In this document: piece after piece, positions 52,995 through 60,890 of the stretch
Numbering within the stretch: position 1 is the stretch's first letter
Layout of the letters: every line of letters begins with the position of its first letter
The notes under the pieces: model-generated
Seen by the model: the letters and a program-made list of their open reading frames with translations, nothing else
Databases searched by the model: none
What the model was told of the DNA's origin: nothing
Made by a program: the position numbers and the translations under genes
Source of the DNA: Actinomycetota bacterium
GTDB taxonomy: Bacteria > Actinomycetota > Thermoleophilia > Gaiellales > Gaiellaceae
Length of the DNA stretch: 64,000 nt
Reading direction: 5' to 3'
NCBI GenBank assembly: GCA_004366385.1
Contig: ML178785.1
Coordinates: 28,324 to 92,323, forward strand

Positions 52995-54287
52995 ATGGCC
53001 AGGCGCTACTTCGGCACCGACGGCGTCCGCGGGATCGCCGGCGACGACCTCACGCGCGAGCTTGTGGAAAACCTCGGCCGCGCGGCGACGCTCTGGGCGC
53101 GGAATGCCGCAACGAGCGGACAAGGGTCAGACCCTGGCCATGTCCTCGTCGGACGGGACACTCGCGCGTCCGGGCCTGTCCTCGAGAAGGCGCTCGCGAG
53201 CGGTATCGCCTCCGCCGGCGGCACCGCCGTCCTCGCGGGCGTGCTCCCGACCCCTGCGGTCGCGCTCCTCGCCGAGCGGCTCGGCGCGGTCGTCACCGCC
53301 TCGCACAACCCGCCGGAGTACAACGGCGTGAAGTTCCTCGGCGCCGGCGGGCGCAAGCTCGCAGACGACGAGGAGGAGGCGATCGAAGGCCACCTCGACG
53401 CTCCAGCACCCGGCGGCGGCTCCGTCGAGCGCGTGGACGACGCGACCGACCGCTACCTCGACCACGTTCTCGGCCACTTCGGCGCCGACCTCTCCGGCCT
53501 GCGCATCGGAGTCGACTGCGCGAACGGCGCGTTCTCGGCGATCGCGCCGCGCGCCTTCGCGAGTCTCGGCGCCGAGGTGCACGCGATCGGCGTCGAGCCG
53601 GACGGGACGAACATCAACGTCGGCTGCGGCGCGACCGACTTAGTAGCTCTGAGCCACAAGGTGCTGGACGCGCGCCTCGACCTCGGCGTCGCCTTCGACG
53701 GGGACGGAGACCGCATGCTCGCGGTCGACGAGCGCGGCGAGCCGCTCGACGGGGACCAGATCCTCGCGATCCTCGCGCTCGCGCTCGGCGTCGATCTCGT
53801 CGCCGTGACCGTGATGACGAACCTCGGCTTCCACCGGCTCATGGCGGAGAACGGCGTCCGCGTCGTCACGACGCCCGTCGGCGACCGCTACGTGCTCGAG
53901 GCGCTGCGCCGCGAGGGAGGCACCCTCGGGGGAGAGCAGTCCGGTCACGTGCTCTGGCTCCGCGACCACGTCGCCGGCGACGGCCTCACCTCCGCGCTCC
54001 TCCTCTGCCGCGCGCTCGCCGGCCGCGCCGCGAGCGAGGCCGCCGCCGCCCTCCCCCGCTACCCGCAGGCGCTCGAGAACGTCCCCGTGCAGCGCCGCGA
54101 GCTCACGCCGGCGATCGTCGACGAGGCCGCTCGCGTCAACGCCGAGCTGGGCGACGAGGGCCGCGTCCTCGTGCGCCCCTCGGGCACGGAGCCGGTCGTC
54201 CGCGTCCTCGCCGAGGCCCCCGATTATGAGAAAGCGGTGAAGCTCTGTGGTACCATCGCCGCGCTCGTTGCAAAGGAGCTCGGCTGA
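52995..54287 (+). CDS. glmM: Phosphoglucosamine mutase
   Basis: RRYFGTDGVRGIAG; VVTASHNPPEYNGVKFLG; GVAFDGDGDRMLAVD; LVRPSGTEPVVRV. Confidence 0.97.
   Translation: MARRYFGTDGVRGIAGDDLTRELVENLGRAATLWARNAATSGQGSDPGHVLVGRDTRASGPVLEKALASGIASAGGTAVLAGVLPTPAVALLAERLGAVVTASHNPPEYNGVKFLGAGGRKLADDEEEAIEGHLDAPAPGGGSVERVDDATDRYLDHVLGHFGADLSGLRIGVDCANGAFSAIAPRAFASLGAEVHAIGVEPDGTNINVGCGATDLVALSHKVLDARLDLGVAFDGDGDRMLAVDERGEPLDGDQILAILALALGVDLVAVTVMTNLGFHRLMAENGVRVVTTPVGDRYVLEALRREGGTLGGEQSGHVLWLRDHVAGDGLTSALLLCRALAGRAASEAAAALPRYPQALENVPVQRRELTPAIVDEAARVNAELGDEGRVLVRPSGTEPVVRVLAEAPDYEKAVKLCGTIAALVAKELG
53120..53145. repeat. Family C repeat (inverted copy) inside glmM
   Basis: ACAAGGGTCAGACCCTGGCCATGTCC = reverse complement of 29171-29196, 1 mismatch. 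Confidence 0.85.
53638..53662. repeat. Diverged family A copy inside glmM (ACTTAGTAGCTCTGAGCCACAAGGT)
   Basis: Reverse complement ACCTTGTGGCTCAGAGCTACTAAGT, 2 mismatches to consensus; encodes LVALSHKV. Confidence 0.8.
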
Positions 54288-54339
54288 GCCCGACGAAGGG
54301 CGCCGCCGGGCTCTTCGTCGTTCTCAGGGAGGCGAAGCC

Positions 54340-56166
54340 GTGTGCGGAATCATCGGGTACGTCGGGTCGCGTGAGTGCAAGTCGCTGCTCCTCCAGGGCC
54401 TCGAGCGCCTGGAGTACCGAGGGTACGACTCAGCGGGGATTGCGCTCCTCGAGGACGGCGGGCTCGCCTACTCCCGCGCCGTCGGGCCGCTCGGGAACCT
54501 GATCGAGCGGGCCGGCTACGACGGCTCGACGGCGACGACCGGTCTCGGGCACACGCGCTGGGCCACGCACGGAGGCGTCACCGAGGCGAACGCGCATCCG
54601 CTCGCGGGCTGCGACGCCTCGAAGGTCTCGATCGTCCTGAACGGGATCGTCGAGAACTACCGCGAGCTCAAGGCGAGCCTCGCCGCGGAGGGCCACGCGT
54701 TCACCTCCGAGACGGATGCGGAGACCGTCACGCACCTGATCGAGCGCCACTACGACGGCGACCTCACCGAGGCCGTGCGTGCGGCGTTCGCCGAGCTCGA
54801 GGGCCACTTCGCGTTCGTCGTCATCCACCGCGACCATCCGGGCCTCCTCGTCGCTGCGCGCCACCAGGTGCCGCTCGTCGTCGGGCTCGGTCACGGGGAG
54901 ACCTTCCTCGGCTCGAACGCGGCGGCGTTCCTGCGCGAGACCCGCACGGTCCAGTTCCCCGGCGACGGGGAGATCGTCTCGGTCACGCCCGAGGGCCCGC
55001 GCTTCCAGACCGCCCACGGGGAGCCCGTCGAGCACGAGACGCTCGAGCTCGACTGGGACGACGAGGGCGCGGAGAAGGGCGGGTACGAGACCTTCATGCT
55101 CAAGGAGATCCACGAGCAGCCGGACGCCGTCGCGGAGACGATCGGGGATCGCGTGCGCCACGGGACGCTCGTCCTCGAGGGGCTCGACATGTCGGGGCCG
55201 GACGTCAAGCAGCTGCGCCGCATCGTGCTGCTCGCGTGCGGCACCGCGTACCACGCGTGCGTCGTCGGCCGCTACGTGATCGAGGAGTGGGCGCGCATCC
55301 CGGTCGAGTTCGACATCGCCAGCGAGTGGATCTACCGCAACCCCGTGATCGACGAGCACGACCTGGTCATCGGGATCACCCAGTCCGGCGAGACGCGCGA
55401 CACGATCGAGGCGCTCAAGCTGGCGCGCGAGAAGGGCGCGCGCACGGTCGCGATCACGAACATGATGGGCTCCCAGGTCACGCGCGAGGTCGACTCCGTG
55501 CTGTACACGCGCGCCGGGATCGAGATGGGCGTCGCGGCGTCGAAGACCTTCACTGCGCAGGTCGCGCTCCTCTACCTGGTCGCGCTGAAGCTCGCGGAGA
55601 TCCGCGAGACGCTCCCGCCCGGCGAGATCGAGTTCATCCTCGACTTCGTGTACAAGCTCCCGCGCAAGATCCAGCAGTTCCTCGACGGCGACCACCCGAT
55701 CGAGGAGATCGCGCGGCGCTACCACGACGCGCACTTCTTCCTCTACCTCGGCCGGCACATCGGGCTCCCGGTCGCGCTCGAGGGCGCGCTGAAGCTGAAG
55801 GAGATCTCGTACATCCCCACCGAGGCGTACTCGGCGGGCGAGATGAAGCACGGGCCGATCGCGCTGCTCGACGAGGCGACGCCGGTCGTCGTCGTCGCGA
55901 CGAACATCCACGTCTACGACAAGATCGTCTCGAACATCCAGGAGGTGCGGGCGCGCGGCGCGCACGTCATCGCGATCGCGACCGACGGGAACGAGGACAT
56001 CCAGCACCACGCCGACGACGTGATCTACGTCCCGAAGACGCCCGCGTTCCTCCAGGTGGTGCTCGCGATCCTCCCGCTCCAGCTCCTCGCGTACCGCATC
56101 GCGCGGCTCCGCGGCCTGAACGTCGACCAGCCGCGGAACCTCGCGAAGACGGTCACCGTCGAGTGA
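54340..56166 (+). CDS. glmS: Glutamine-fructose-6-phosphate aminotransferase
   Basis: CGIIGYVGSRECKSLLLQGLERLEYRGYDSAGIAL...LACGTAYHACVVGRYVIEEWARIPV...QPRNLAKTVTVE; GTG start 54340. Confidence 0.98.
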   Translation: MCGIIGYVGSRECKSLLLQGLERLEYRGYDSAGIALLEDGGLAYSRAVGPLGNLIERAGYDGSTATTGLGHTRWATHGGVTEANAHPLAGCDASKVSIVLNGIVENYRELKASLAAEGHAFTSETDAETVTHLIERHYDGDLTEAVRAAFAELEGHFAFVVIHRDHPGLLVAARHQVPLVVGLGHGETFLGSNAAAFLRETRTVQFPGDGEIVSVTPEGPRFQTAHGEPVEHETLELDWDDEGAEKGGYETFMLKEIHEQPDAVAETIGDRVRHGTLVLEGLDMSGPDVKQLRRIVLLACGTAYHACVVGRYVIEEWARIPVEFDIASEWIYRNPVIDEHDLVIGITQSGETRDTIEALKLAREKGARTVAITNMMGSQVTREVDSVLYTRAGIEMGVAASKTFTAQVALLYLVALKLAEIRETLPPGEIEFILDFVYKLPRKIQQFLDGDHPIEEIARRYHDAHFFLYLGRHIGLPVALEGALKLKEISYIPTEAYSAGEMKHGPIALLDEATPVVVVATNIHVYDKIVSNIQEVRARGAHVIAIATDGNEDIQHHADDVIYVPKTPAFLQVVLAILPLQLLAYRIARLRGLNVDQPRNLAKTVTVE

Positions 56167-56307
56167 CGCAGGGAAGCTCCGCCTCGCATCCCGCCCCTCG
56201 CCTCAAAGAGACATGTCTGCGGGCGCCGGGTAGGGAAGCGACGGCAGATGGCTAGCGGTGGTCGAAAGCGCTGCTCAAGACGCCGCTGTGTCGACAGCCG
56301 GTAGACA

Positions 56308-56322
56308 CGGTGTCTGACACCG
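56308..56322. repeat. Family B palindrome CGGTGTCTGACACCG
   Basis: Perfect; intergenic glmS/GGDEF. Confidence 0.85.
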
Positions 56323-56380
56323 AATTCGCGCGAGGAGGCCACGATTGCGCGAACGGGCCGGCGCTCGGGGCGGCGTTCGC

Positions 56381-56971
56381 TCAGAGCTCGTCGCCGTAGC
56401 GGACGAAGAGGTCGTCGAGCGCCTCCCGCAGCAGCGACGCCTCGGTGCGACCGGTCGCCGCCGAGAGCTTCGAGAGCCGGTCGAGCGCGGCCTTCGAGTA
56501 GTAGTTGGACTTGAGCGTCATCCGGTCCTCGACGTAGATCGCGACGCGGGCGCGGCCTTCACGCTTCGCACGGAAGAGCGCCTCGTCGGCCGCGCGCAGG
56601 AGTGGGCCGGCGCCTGTCGCGTGCTGCGGCTGGGCGGCGATCCCGATCGAGACGTGGATGCCCTCACGCTCCTCGAGGTGCGCGCGGATCTCCTCCATGA
56701 GGATGAGCGCGCCCTCCGCGGTGGCGCGGGGGAGGGCGACCGCATACTCGTCGCCGCCGAGGCGGCCGACGACGGCCTCGCCGGGGACGCTGGACGTGAG
56801 CGTGCGCTCGACCGAGCGGAGGACGGCGTCGCCGGCGTCGTGGCCGCGCTCGTCGTTCAGCTCCTTGAAGTTGTCGATGTCCCCGAGCGCGAGGGCGAGC
56901 GGGGTGTCGGCGGGGAGCTCGGCCAGCGCCTCCTCGAAGCTCGTGCGGTCGTGCAGGGCGACGGCGTTCAT
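56381..56971 (-). CDS. GGDEF domain protein with C-terminal ribbon-helix-helix domain
   Basis: LALALGDIDNFKELNDERGHDAGDAVLRSV...VGRLGGDEYAVALP; MTLKSNYYSKAALDRLSKLSAATGRTEASLLREALDDLFVRY; start reset to 56971. Confidence 0.88.
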   Translation of the reverse strand: MNAVALHDRTSFEEALAELPADTPLALALGDIDNFKELNDERGHDAGDAVLRSVERTLTSSVPGEAVVGRLGGDEYAVALPRATAEGALILMEEIRAHLEEREGIHVSIGIAAQPQHATGAGPLLRAADEALFRAKREGRARVAIYVEDRMTLKSNYYSKAALDRLSKLSAATGRTEASLLREALDDLFVRYGDEL

Positions 56972-56995
56972 GGAACCTCCTTCGTAGTAGTGAGC

Positions 56996-57027
56996 GTATA
57001 TATACATATGACGCGCATACGTGTCAT
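56996..57027. promoter_or_regulatory. AT-rich palindromic region upstream of GGDEF-RHH gene (GTATATATAC; ATGAC-N10-GTCAT)
   Basis: Two inverted repeats in the short divergent intergenic region. Confidence 0.45.
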
Positions 57028-57082
57028 CCCTCGAGCGAGGGACACGCCCTGGCACCCGCGGGGCCGGAAGTACGCTTGCCGC

Positions 57083-57871
57083 ATGAGCGACCCGGTCGAG
57101 GCGCCGCCCCACTCGACGCGCGCCCTGCGCGCCGTGCGCATCCCGGGCCACGGGGTCGAGGACGACGTCGTCGCGGTCGAGGAGCCCCTGGAGATCCGGA
57201 TCGCGGGCGAGCCGGTCGCGGTCACGATGCGGACGCCGGGGCACGACGAGGAGCTCGCGATCGGCTTCTGCCTCACCGAGGGGCTCCAGCCGGTCTCCGC
57301 CCGCCTCCCCGACGACCTGGCCGCGAACACGGTCGAGGTGGAGGCGCGCGGGTTCGACCCGGAGCGGCTGCGGCGGCACTTCTACACCTCGTCCTCGTGC
57401 GGCGTCTGCGGGAAGGGCGCGATCGAGTCGGTGCAGGTGGCGGCGCCGCGGATCGAGGGCTCGCTGTGGGTGAAGCCGGACGTGCTCGCGTCGCTCCCGG
57501 AGCGGCTGCGGGAGTCGCAGCGGGCGTTCGCCGCGACCGGCGGCCTGCACGCGACCGGCCTCTTCTCCGCCGAGGGCGAGACGCTCTGCGTGCGCGAGGA
57601 CGTCGGCCGGCACAACGCCATGGACAAGGTCGTAGGCTGGGCGTTCCTCGAGGGGCTGCTGCCGCTCGCGACCTCGGTGCTCTGCGTCAGCGGCAGGCTG
57701 TCGTTCGAACTGGTGCAGAAGGCGTCGGTCGCGGGCTGCCCCGTGCTCGTCGCCGTGGGCGCGCCGTCGTCGCTCGCCGTCGAGCTCGCGGAGGACCGCG
57801 GGATCACGCTCTGCGGCTTCGCGCGCGAGGGCCGGATGACGGTGTACTCGGAGCCGTGGCGGGTCGTGTAG
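57083..57871 (+). CDS. fdhD: Formate dehydrogenase accessory sulfurtransferase FdhD
   Basis: EEPLEIRIAGEPVAVTMRTPGHDEELAIGFCLTEG; SSCGVCGKGAIE; REDVGRHNAMDKVVGWA. Confidence 0.95.
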   Translation: MSDPVEAPPHSTRALRAVRIPGHGVEDDVVAVEEPLEIRIAGEPVAVTMRTPGHDEELAIGFCLTEGLQPVSARLPDDLAANTVEVEARGFDPERLRRHFYTSSSCGVCGKGAIESVQVAAPRIEGSLWVKPDVLASLPERLRESQRAFAATGGLHATGLFSAEGETLCVREDVGRHNAMDKVVGWAFLEGLLPLATSVLCVSGRLSFELVQKASVAGCPVLVAVGAPSSLAVELAEDRGITLCGFAREGRMTVYSEPWRVV

Positions 57872-59190
57872 CGGCGACGGGCCTGCTCCTCGTCGGCGGT
57901 GCGTCCGAGCGGTTCGGGTCCCCCAAGGCGCTCGCGCGCTTCCGCGGCGAGGCACTCGCCGAGCGGGCGTGGCGCACGCTCGGGGAGACGTTCGAGGAAG
58001 TGCTCGCGGTCGGCAAGGCCGCCGACGCGCTCGAGCTTCCGTTCCCGGTGCTCGACGACGGCGCGGACGAGCACGCGCCCGTCTTCGGGCTGCTCGCCGG
58101 CCTGCGGGCGGCGTCGCACGACGTTGTCGTCGCACTTCCCGTCGACTGCCTGCTCGTGACACCCGAGCTCGTGCGCGAGCTCGCCGAGGCGCGCGCGGTC
58201 CCGCAGACCGGCCCGCTGCCGGGCGCCTACTCGAAGGCCGACATCCCGCGGCTCGAGGAGCGCATCGCGCGCGGCGAGCTCTCCCTCCGCGGCGTGAACG
58301 AGACCGTGCTCGAGGCCGACGAGACGCTGCTCCTGAACGTGAACACGCGCCTCGACCTGATCGCGGCGCAGGTCGCCGACTGGGCACGCGAGCGCGAGGA
58401 CGTGCGCGGGGCGGTCGTCGTCGGCTCGCAGGCCCGCGCCGGCACGCCCGCCGACCGCTTCTCCGACCTCGACCTCATCCTCGTCGTCGACGACCTCGAG
58501 CCCTACGCCGCGGACGCGAGCTGGGTTGCAGCGTTCGGCACGCCCGTGCTCACGTTCCTCGAGGAGACGCCCGTGGGGGCGGTCGAGCGCCGCGTGCTGT
58601 ACGACACCGGCGAGGACGTCGACTTCCCGCTCCTCTCGGCGAGCGCGCTCGAGCGGCTGCAGGCCGACGAGGACGCGAGCGCAATCCTCGCGCGCGGCTT
58701 CCGCGTCCTCTATGACGAGATCGGGCTCGCCGAGCGGCTCGCGGAGGCGGCTCGGCGCGCTCCTACGCCGCGGCGACCGACGCAGGCCGACTTCGACGGG
58801 CTCGCGAGCGACTTCTGGTACCACGCGCTCTGGAGCGCGAAGAAGCTCCGCCGCGGCGAGGTCTACACGGCGCTCCGCTGCCTCAACGGCTACCTCGGCG
58901 CCCGGGTCGTGACGCTGCTCGAGTGGCACGCTCGCGCGCTCGACCCCGCTGTCGACACGTGGCACGGCGGACGCTTCCTGGAGCGCTGGGCCGACCCGGG
59001 CGCGCTCGCCGCGCTCGAGAACGCCTACGCGCACTACGACCTCCGCGACGTCGCGCGCGCCCTCTGGGCCACCATCGACCTCTGGCAGGGCCTCGAGGAG
59101 GAGACGGCGCGCAGGCTTGGCCTGGACCTGACGCTCGACCACCCCGACCTCCGGCGGCGCGTGGCCGAGGTCGCGCCGGATCCGCGGTGA
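57856..59190 (+). CDS. MobA-like NTP transferase fused to ANT(6)/AadK-like nucleotidyltransferase
   Basis: GLLLVGGASERFGSPKALARFRGEALAERAW...; DVRGAVVVGSQARAGTPADRFSDLDLILVVDD...DFWYHALWSAKKLRRGEVYTALRCLNGYLGARVVTLLEWHA. Confidence 0.85.
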   Translation: MAGRVAATGLLLVGGASERFGSPKALARFRGEALAERAWRTLGETFEEVLAVGKAADALELPFPVLDDGADEHAPVFGLLAGLRAASHDVVVALPVDCLLVTPELVRELAEARAVPQTGPLPGAYSKADIPRLEERIARGELSLRGVNETVLEADETLLLNVNTRLDLIAAQVADWAREREDVRGAVVVGSQARAGTPADRFSDLDLILVVDDLEPYAADASWVAAFGTPVLTFLEETPVGAVERRVLYDTGEDVDFPLLSASALERLQADEDASAILARGFRVLYDEIGLAERLAEAARRAPTPRRPTQADFDGLASDFWYHALWSAKKLRRGEVYTALRCLNGYLGARVVTLLEWHARALDPAVDTWHGGRFLERWADPGALAALENAYAHYDLRDVARALWATIDLWQGLEEETARRLGLDLTLDHPDLRRRVAEVAPDPR

Positions 59191-59684
59191 GCCTCCCGCA
59201 TGCGCTCGTCGTCGGCGGCACCGGGATGCTGGCCGGGCTCACGCGGTCGCTCGCGGAGCGCGGGCACCCGGTCACGGTGGTCGCGCGGCGTCCCGCCGAA
59301 CTCGGCCCGCGCGTCTCGCAGCTCGAGCTCGACTACCGGGACACGGAGGCCCTGCGCCGCGGGCTCGCAGAGGCCGTCCGCGCGCGCGGCCCGATCGAGC
59401 TCGCGGTCGCGTGGATCCACGCCGTCGCACCCGAAGCGCCCCGCACGGTGGCGGACGCGGTCGCCGCCGGCGGGCTCCTCGTCCACGTGTTCGGCAACCG
59501 CGTCCGGCTCCTCGACCCCGCTCCCGCGCACCTGCGCTACCGGCAGGTCCGCCTGGGCGGCGTGCGCGAGCCGTCCGGCTTCCGCTGGCTGACGGACGGT
59601 GAGATCTCGAGCGGCGTGCTCGCCGCGCTCCACGCAGCCGGTCCGATCGTCGAGGTCGGCGTCGCACCGGGTCCAGGCCGATAG
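59187..59684 (+). CDS. Short NAD(P)-binding (SDR-like) protein
   Basis: HALVVGGTGMLAGLTRSLAERGHPVTVVARRP; 165 aa. Confidence 0.75.
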   Translation: MSLPHALVVGGTGMLAGLTRSLAERGHPVTVVARRPAELGPRVSQLELDYRDTEALRRGLAEAVRARGPIELAVAWIHAVAPEAPRTVADAVAAGGLLVHVFGNRVRLLDPAPAHLRYRQVRLGGVREPSGFRWLTDGEISSGVLAALHAAGPIVEVGVAPGPGR

Positions 59685-59694
59685 GGTCCGAGCC

Positions 59695-60444
59695 GTGACG
59701 CGCGCCGTCCTTCCGCTCGTCCTCGCGCTCACTGCTCTTGCAGCCGGCTGTGGGGGCGGCGGCGAGAGCGCCGACACCGAGGCGACCGACACGAACGGCC
59801 ACGAGGGGGTCCCGGTCGTCGTGTACTTCCTCCGCGACGGGCAGGTCTGGCCGGTCGAGCGGATGAGCCATCTCGGCGCCGGCGACGCCAGGAGCGCGAT
59901 GAGCGAGCTCCTCGAGGGCCCGACGGACGACGAGTCCGAGCTCGGGCTGACGTCCGAGGTCCCGAGCGACGGCATCACCCGGACGACCGTCTCGGGAGGG
60001 ACGGCGTCGGTCGAGGCTGCGGACGAGCTCTCGGACGAGGCGCGGGCGCAGATCGTGTACACGGTCACCCGCGACGCGGGCGTGACCTCGGTCGAGATCG
60101 ACGGCGCCTCGTACACGCGCGCCGACTTCGAGGAGCAGACGCCGTCCGTGCTCGTCGAGTCGCCGCTCGCGTTCGGCGGCGTCTCGAGCCCGCTGACTGC
60201 GCGCGGCACCGCGAACACCTTCGAGGCGACGTTCCAGTTCGAGATCCTCGACGAGGGCGGCGAGGTGATCGCCGGAGACTTCGTGACGGCGACCTCCGGC
60301 ACCGGCACGCGAGGCACCTTTCGCTTCGAGCAGCCGTTCGTGGCCCTGGAGGAGCAGGACGGCGCGCTCGTCGTGTTCGAGCTCTCCGCCGAGGACGGCT
60401 CGCGCATCCACGAGGTCGAGATCCCGCTCCGGCTCGTTCCGTAA
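59695..60444 (+). CDS. GerMN/Gmad2-type lipoprotein
   Basis: Lipobox-like LALTALAAGCGGG; VVVYFLRDGQVWPVERMS...AMSELLEGPTDDE; C-terminal TFEATFQFEILDEGGEVIAGDFVTAT. Confidence 0.8.
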   Translation: MTRAVLPLVLALTALAAGCGGGGESADTEATDTNGHEGVPVVVYFLRDGQVWPVERMSHLGAGDARSAMSELLEGPTDDESELGLTSEVPSDGITRTTVSGGTASVEAADELSDEARAQIVYTVTRDAGVTSVEIDGASYTRADFEEQTPSVLVESPLAFGGVSSPLTARGTANTFEATFQFEILDEGGEVIAGDFVTATSGTGTRGTFRFEQPFVALEEQDGALVVFELSAEDGSRIHEVEIPLRLVP

Positions 60445-60453
60445 GCTGAGGCC

Positions 60454-60870
60454 ATGGCAACGGCGCCCTGGCGGTGCTCGCAGTGCGGCACCATCAACGA
60501 GCCGGTCGCGAACTCGTGCCGCACCTGCGGCAAGTGGCCGAGCCTCTTCGATCTCGAGGACAACCTCGTCGACGACGCGAGCGCCGTGGACGTCATGGAG
60601 GAGTACGACGAGCACGAGCTCCTGCGCGAGGAATACCAGCCCGACGTCCCGGAGGCGGTCACCGTCGAGATCGAGGCGTTCGAGCCGCCCGTGCCGCAGA
60701 GCGAGCCGGCGGGGGAGCTGCAGCCGACGCGGCGCCGGGGCTTCGACGCTCCGCCCACCGACCCGGTGCTCGGGGAGGGTGAGGACACTCGTCCGCGCTG
60801 GATCTCCTGGATCATCCCGCTCGCGGTCGTCGTCTACTTCGTGATCTCGTTCTTCGTCAACAACCGCTGA
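60454..60870 (+). CDS. Zinc-ribbon (RanBP2-like) membrane protein
   Basis: WRCSQCGTINEPVANSCRTCGKWP; C-terminal TM. Confidence 0.75.
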   Translation: MATAPWRCSQCGTINEPVANSCRTCGKWPSLFDLEDNLVDDASAVDVMEEYDEHELLREEYQPDVPEAVTVEIEAFEPPVPQSEPAGELQPTRRRGFDAPPTDPVLGEGEDTRPRWISWIIPLAVVVYFVISFFVNNR

Positions 60871-60890
60871 GCCGCTCACACTCCCGCTCG

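Noticed and set aside
54200-54340. glmS ribozyme
   Set aside because: Only 52 nt between glmM stop and glmS start, and the conserved ribozyme core was not recognised; too short for the ~150-nt ribozyme.
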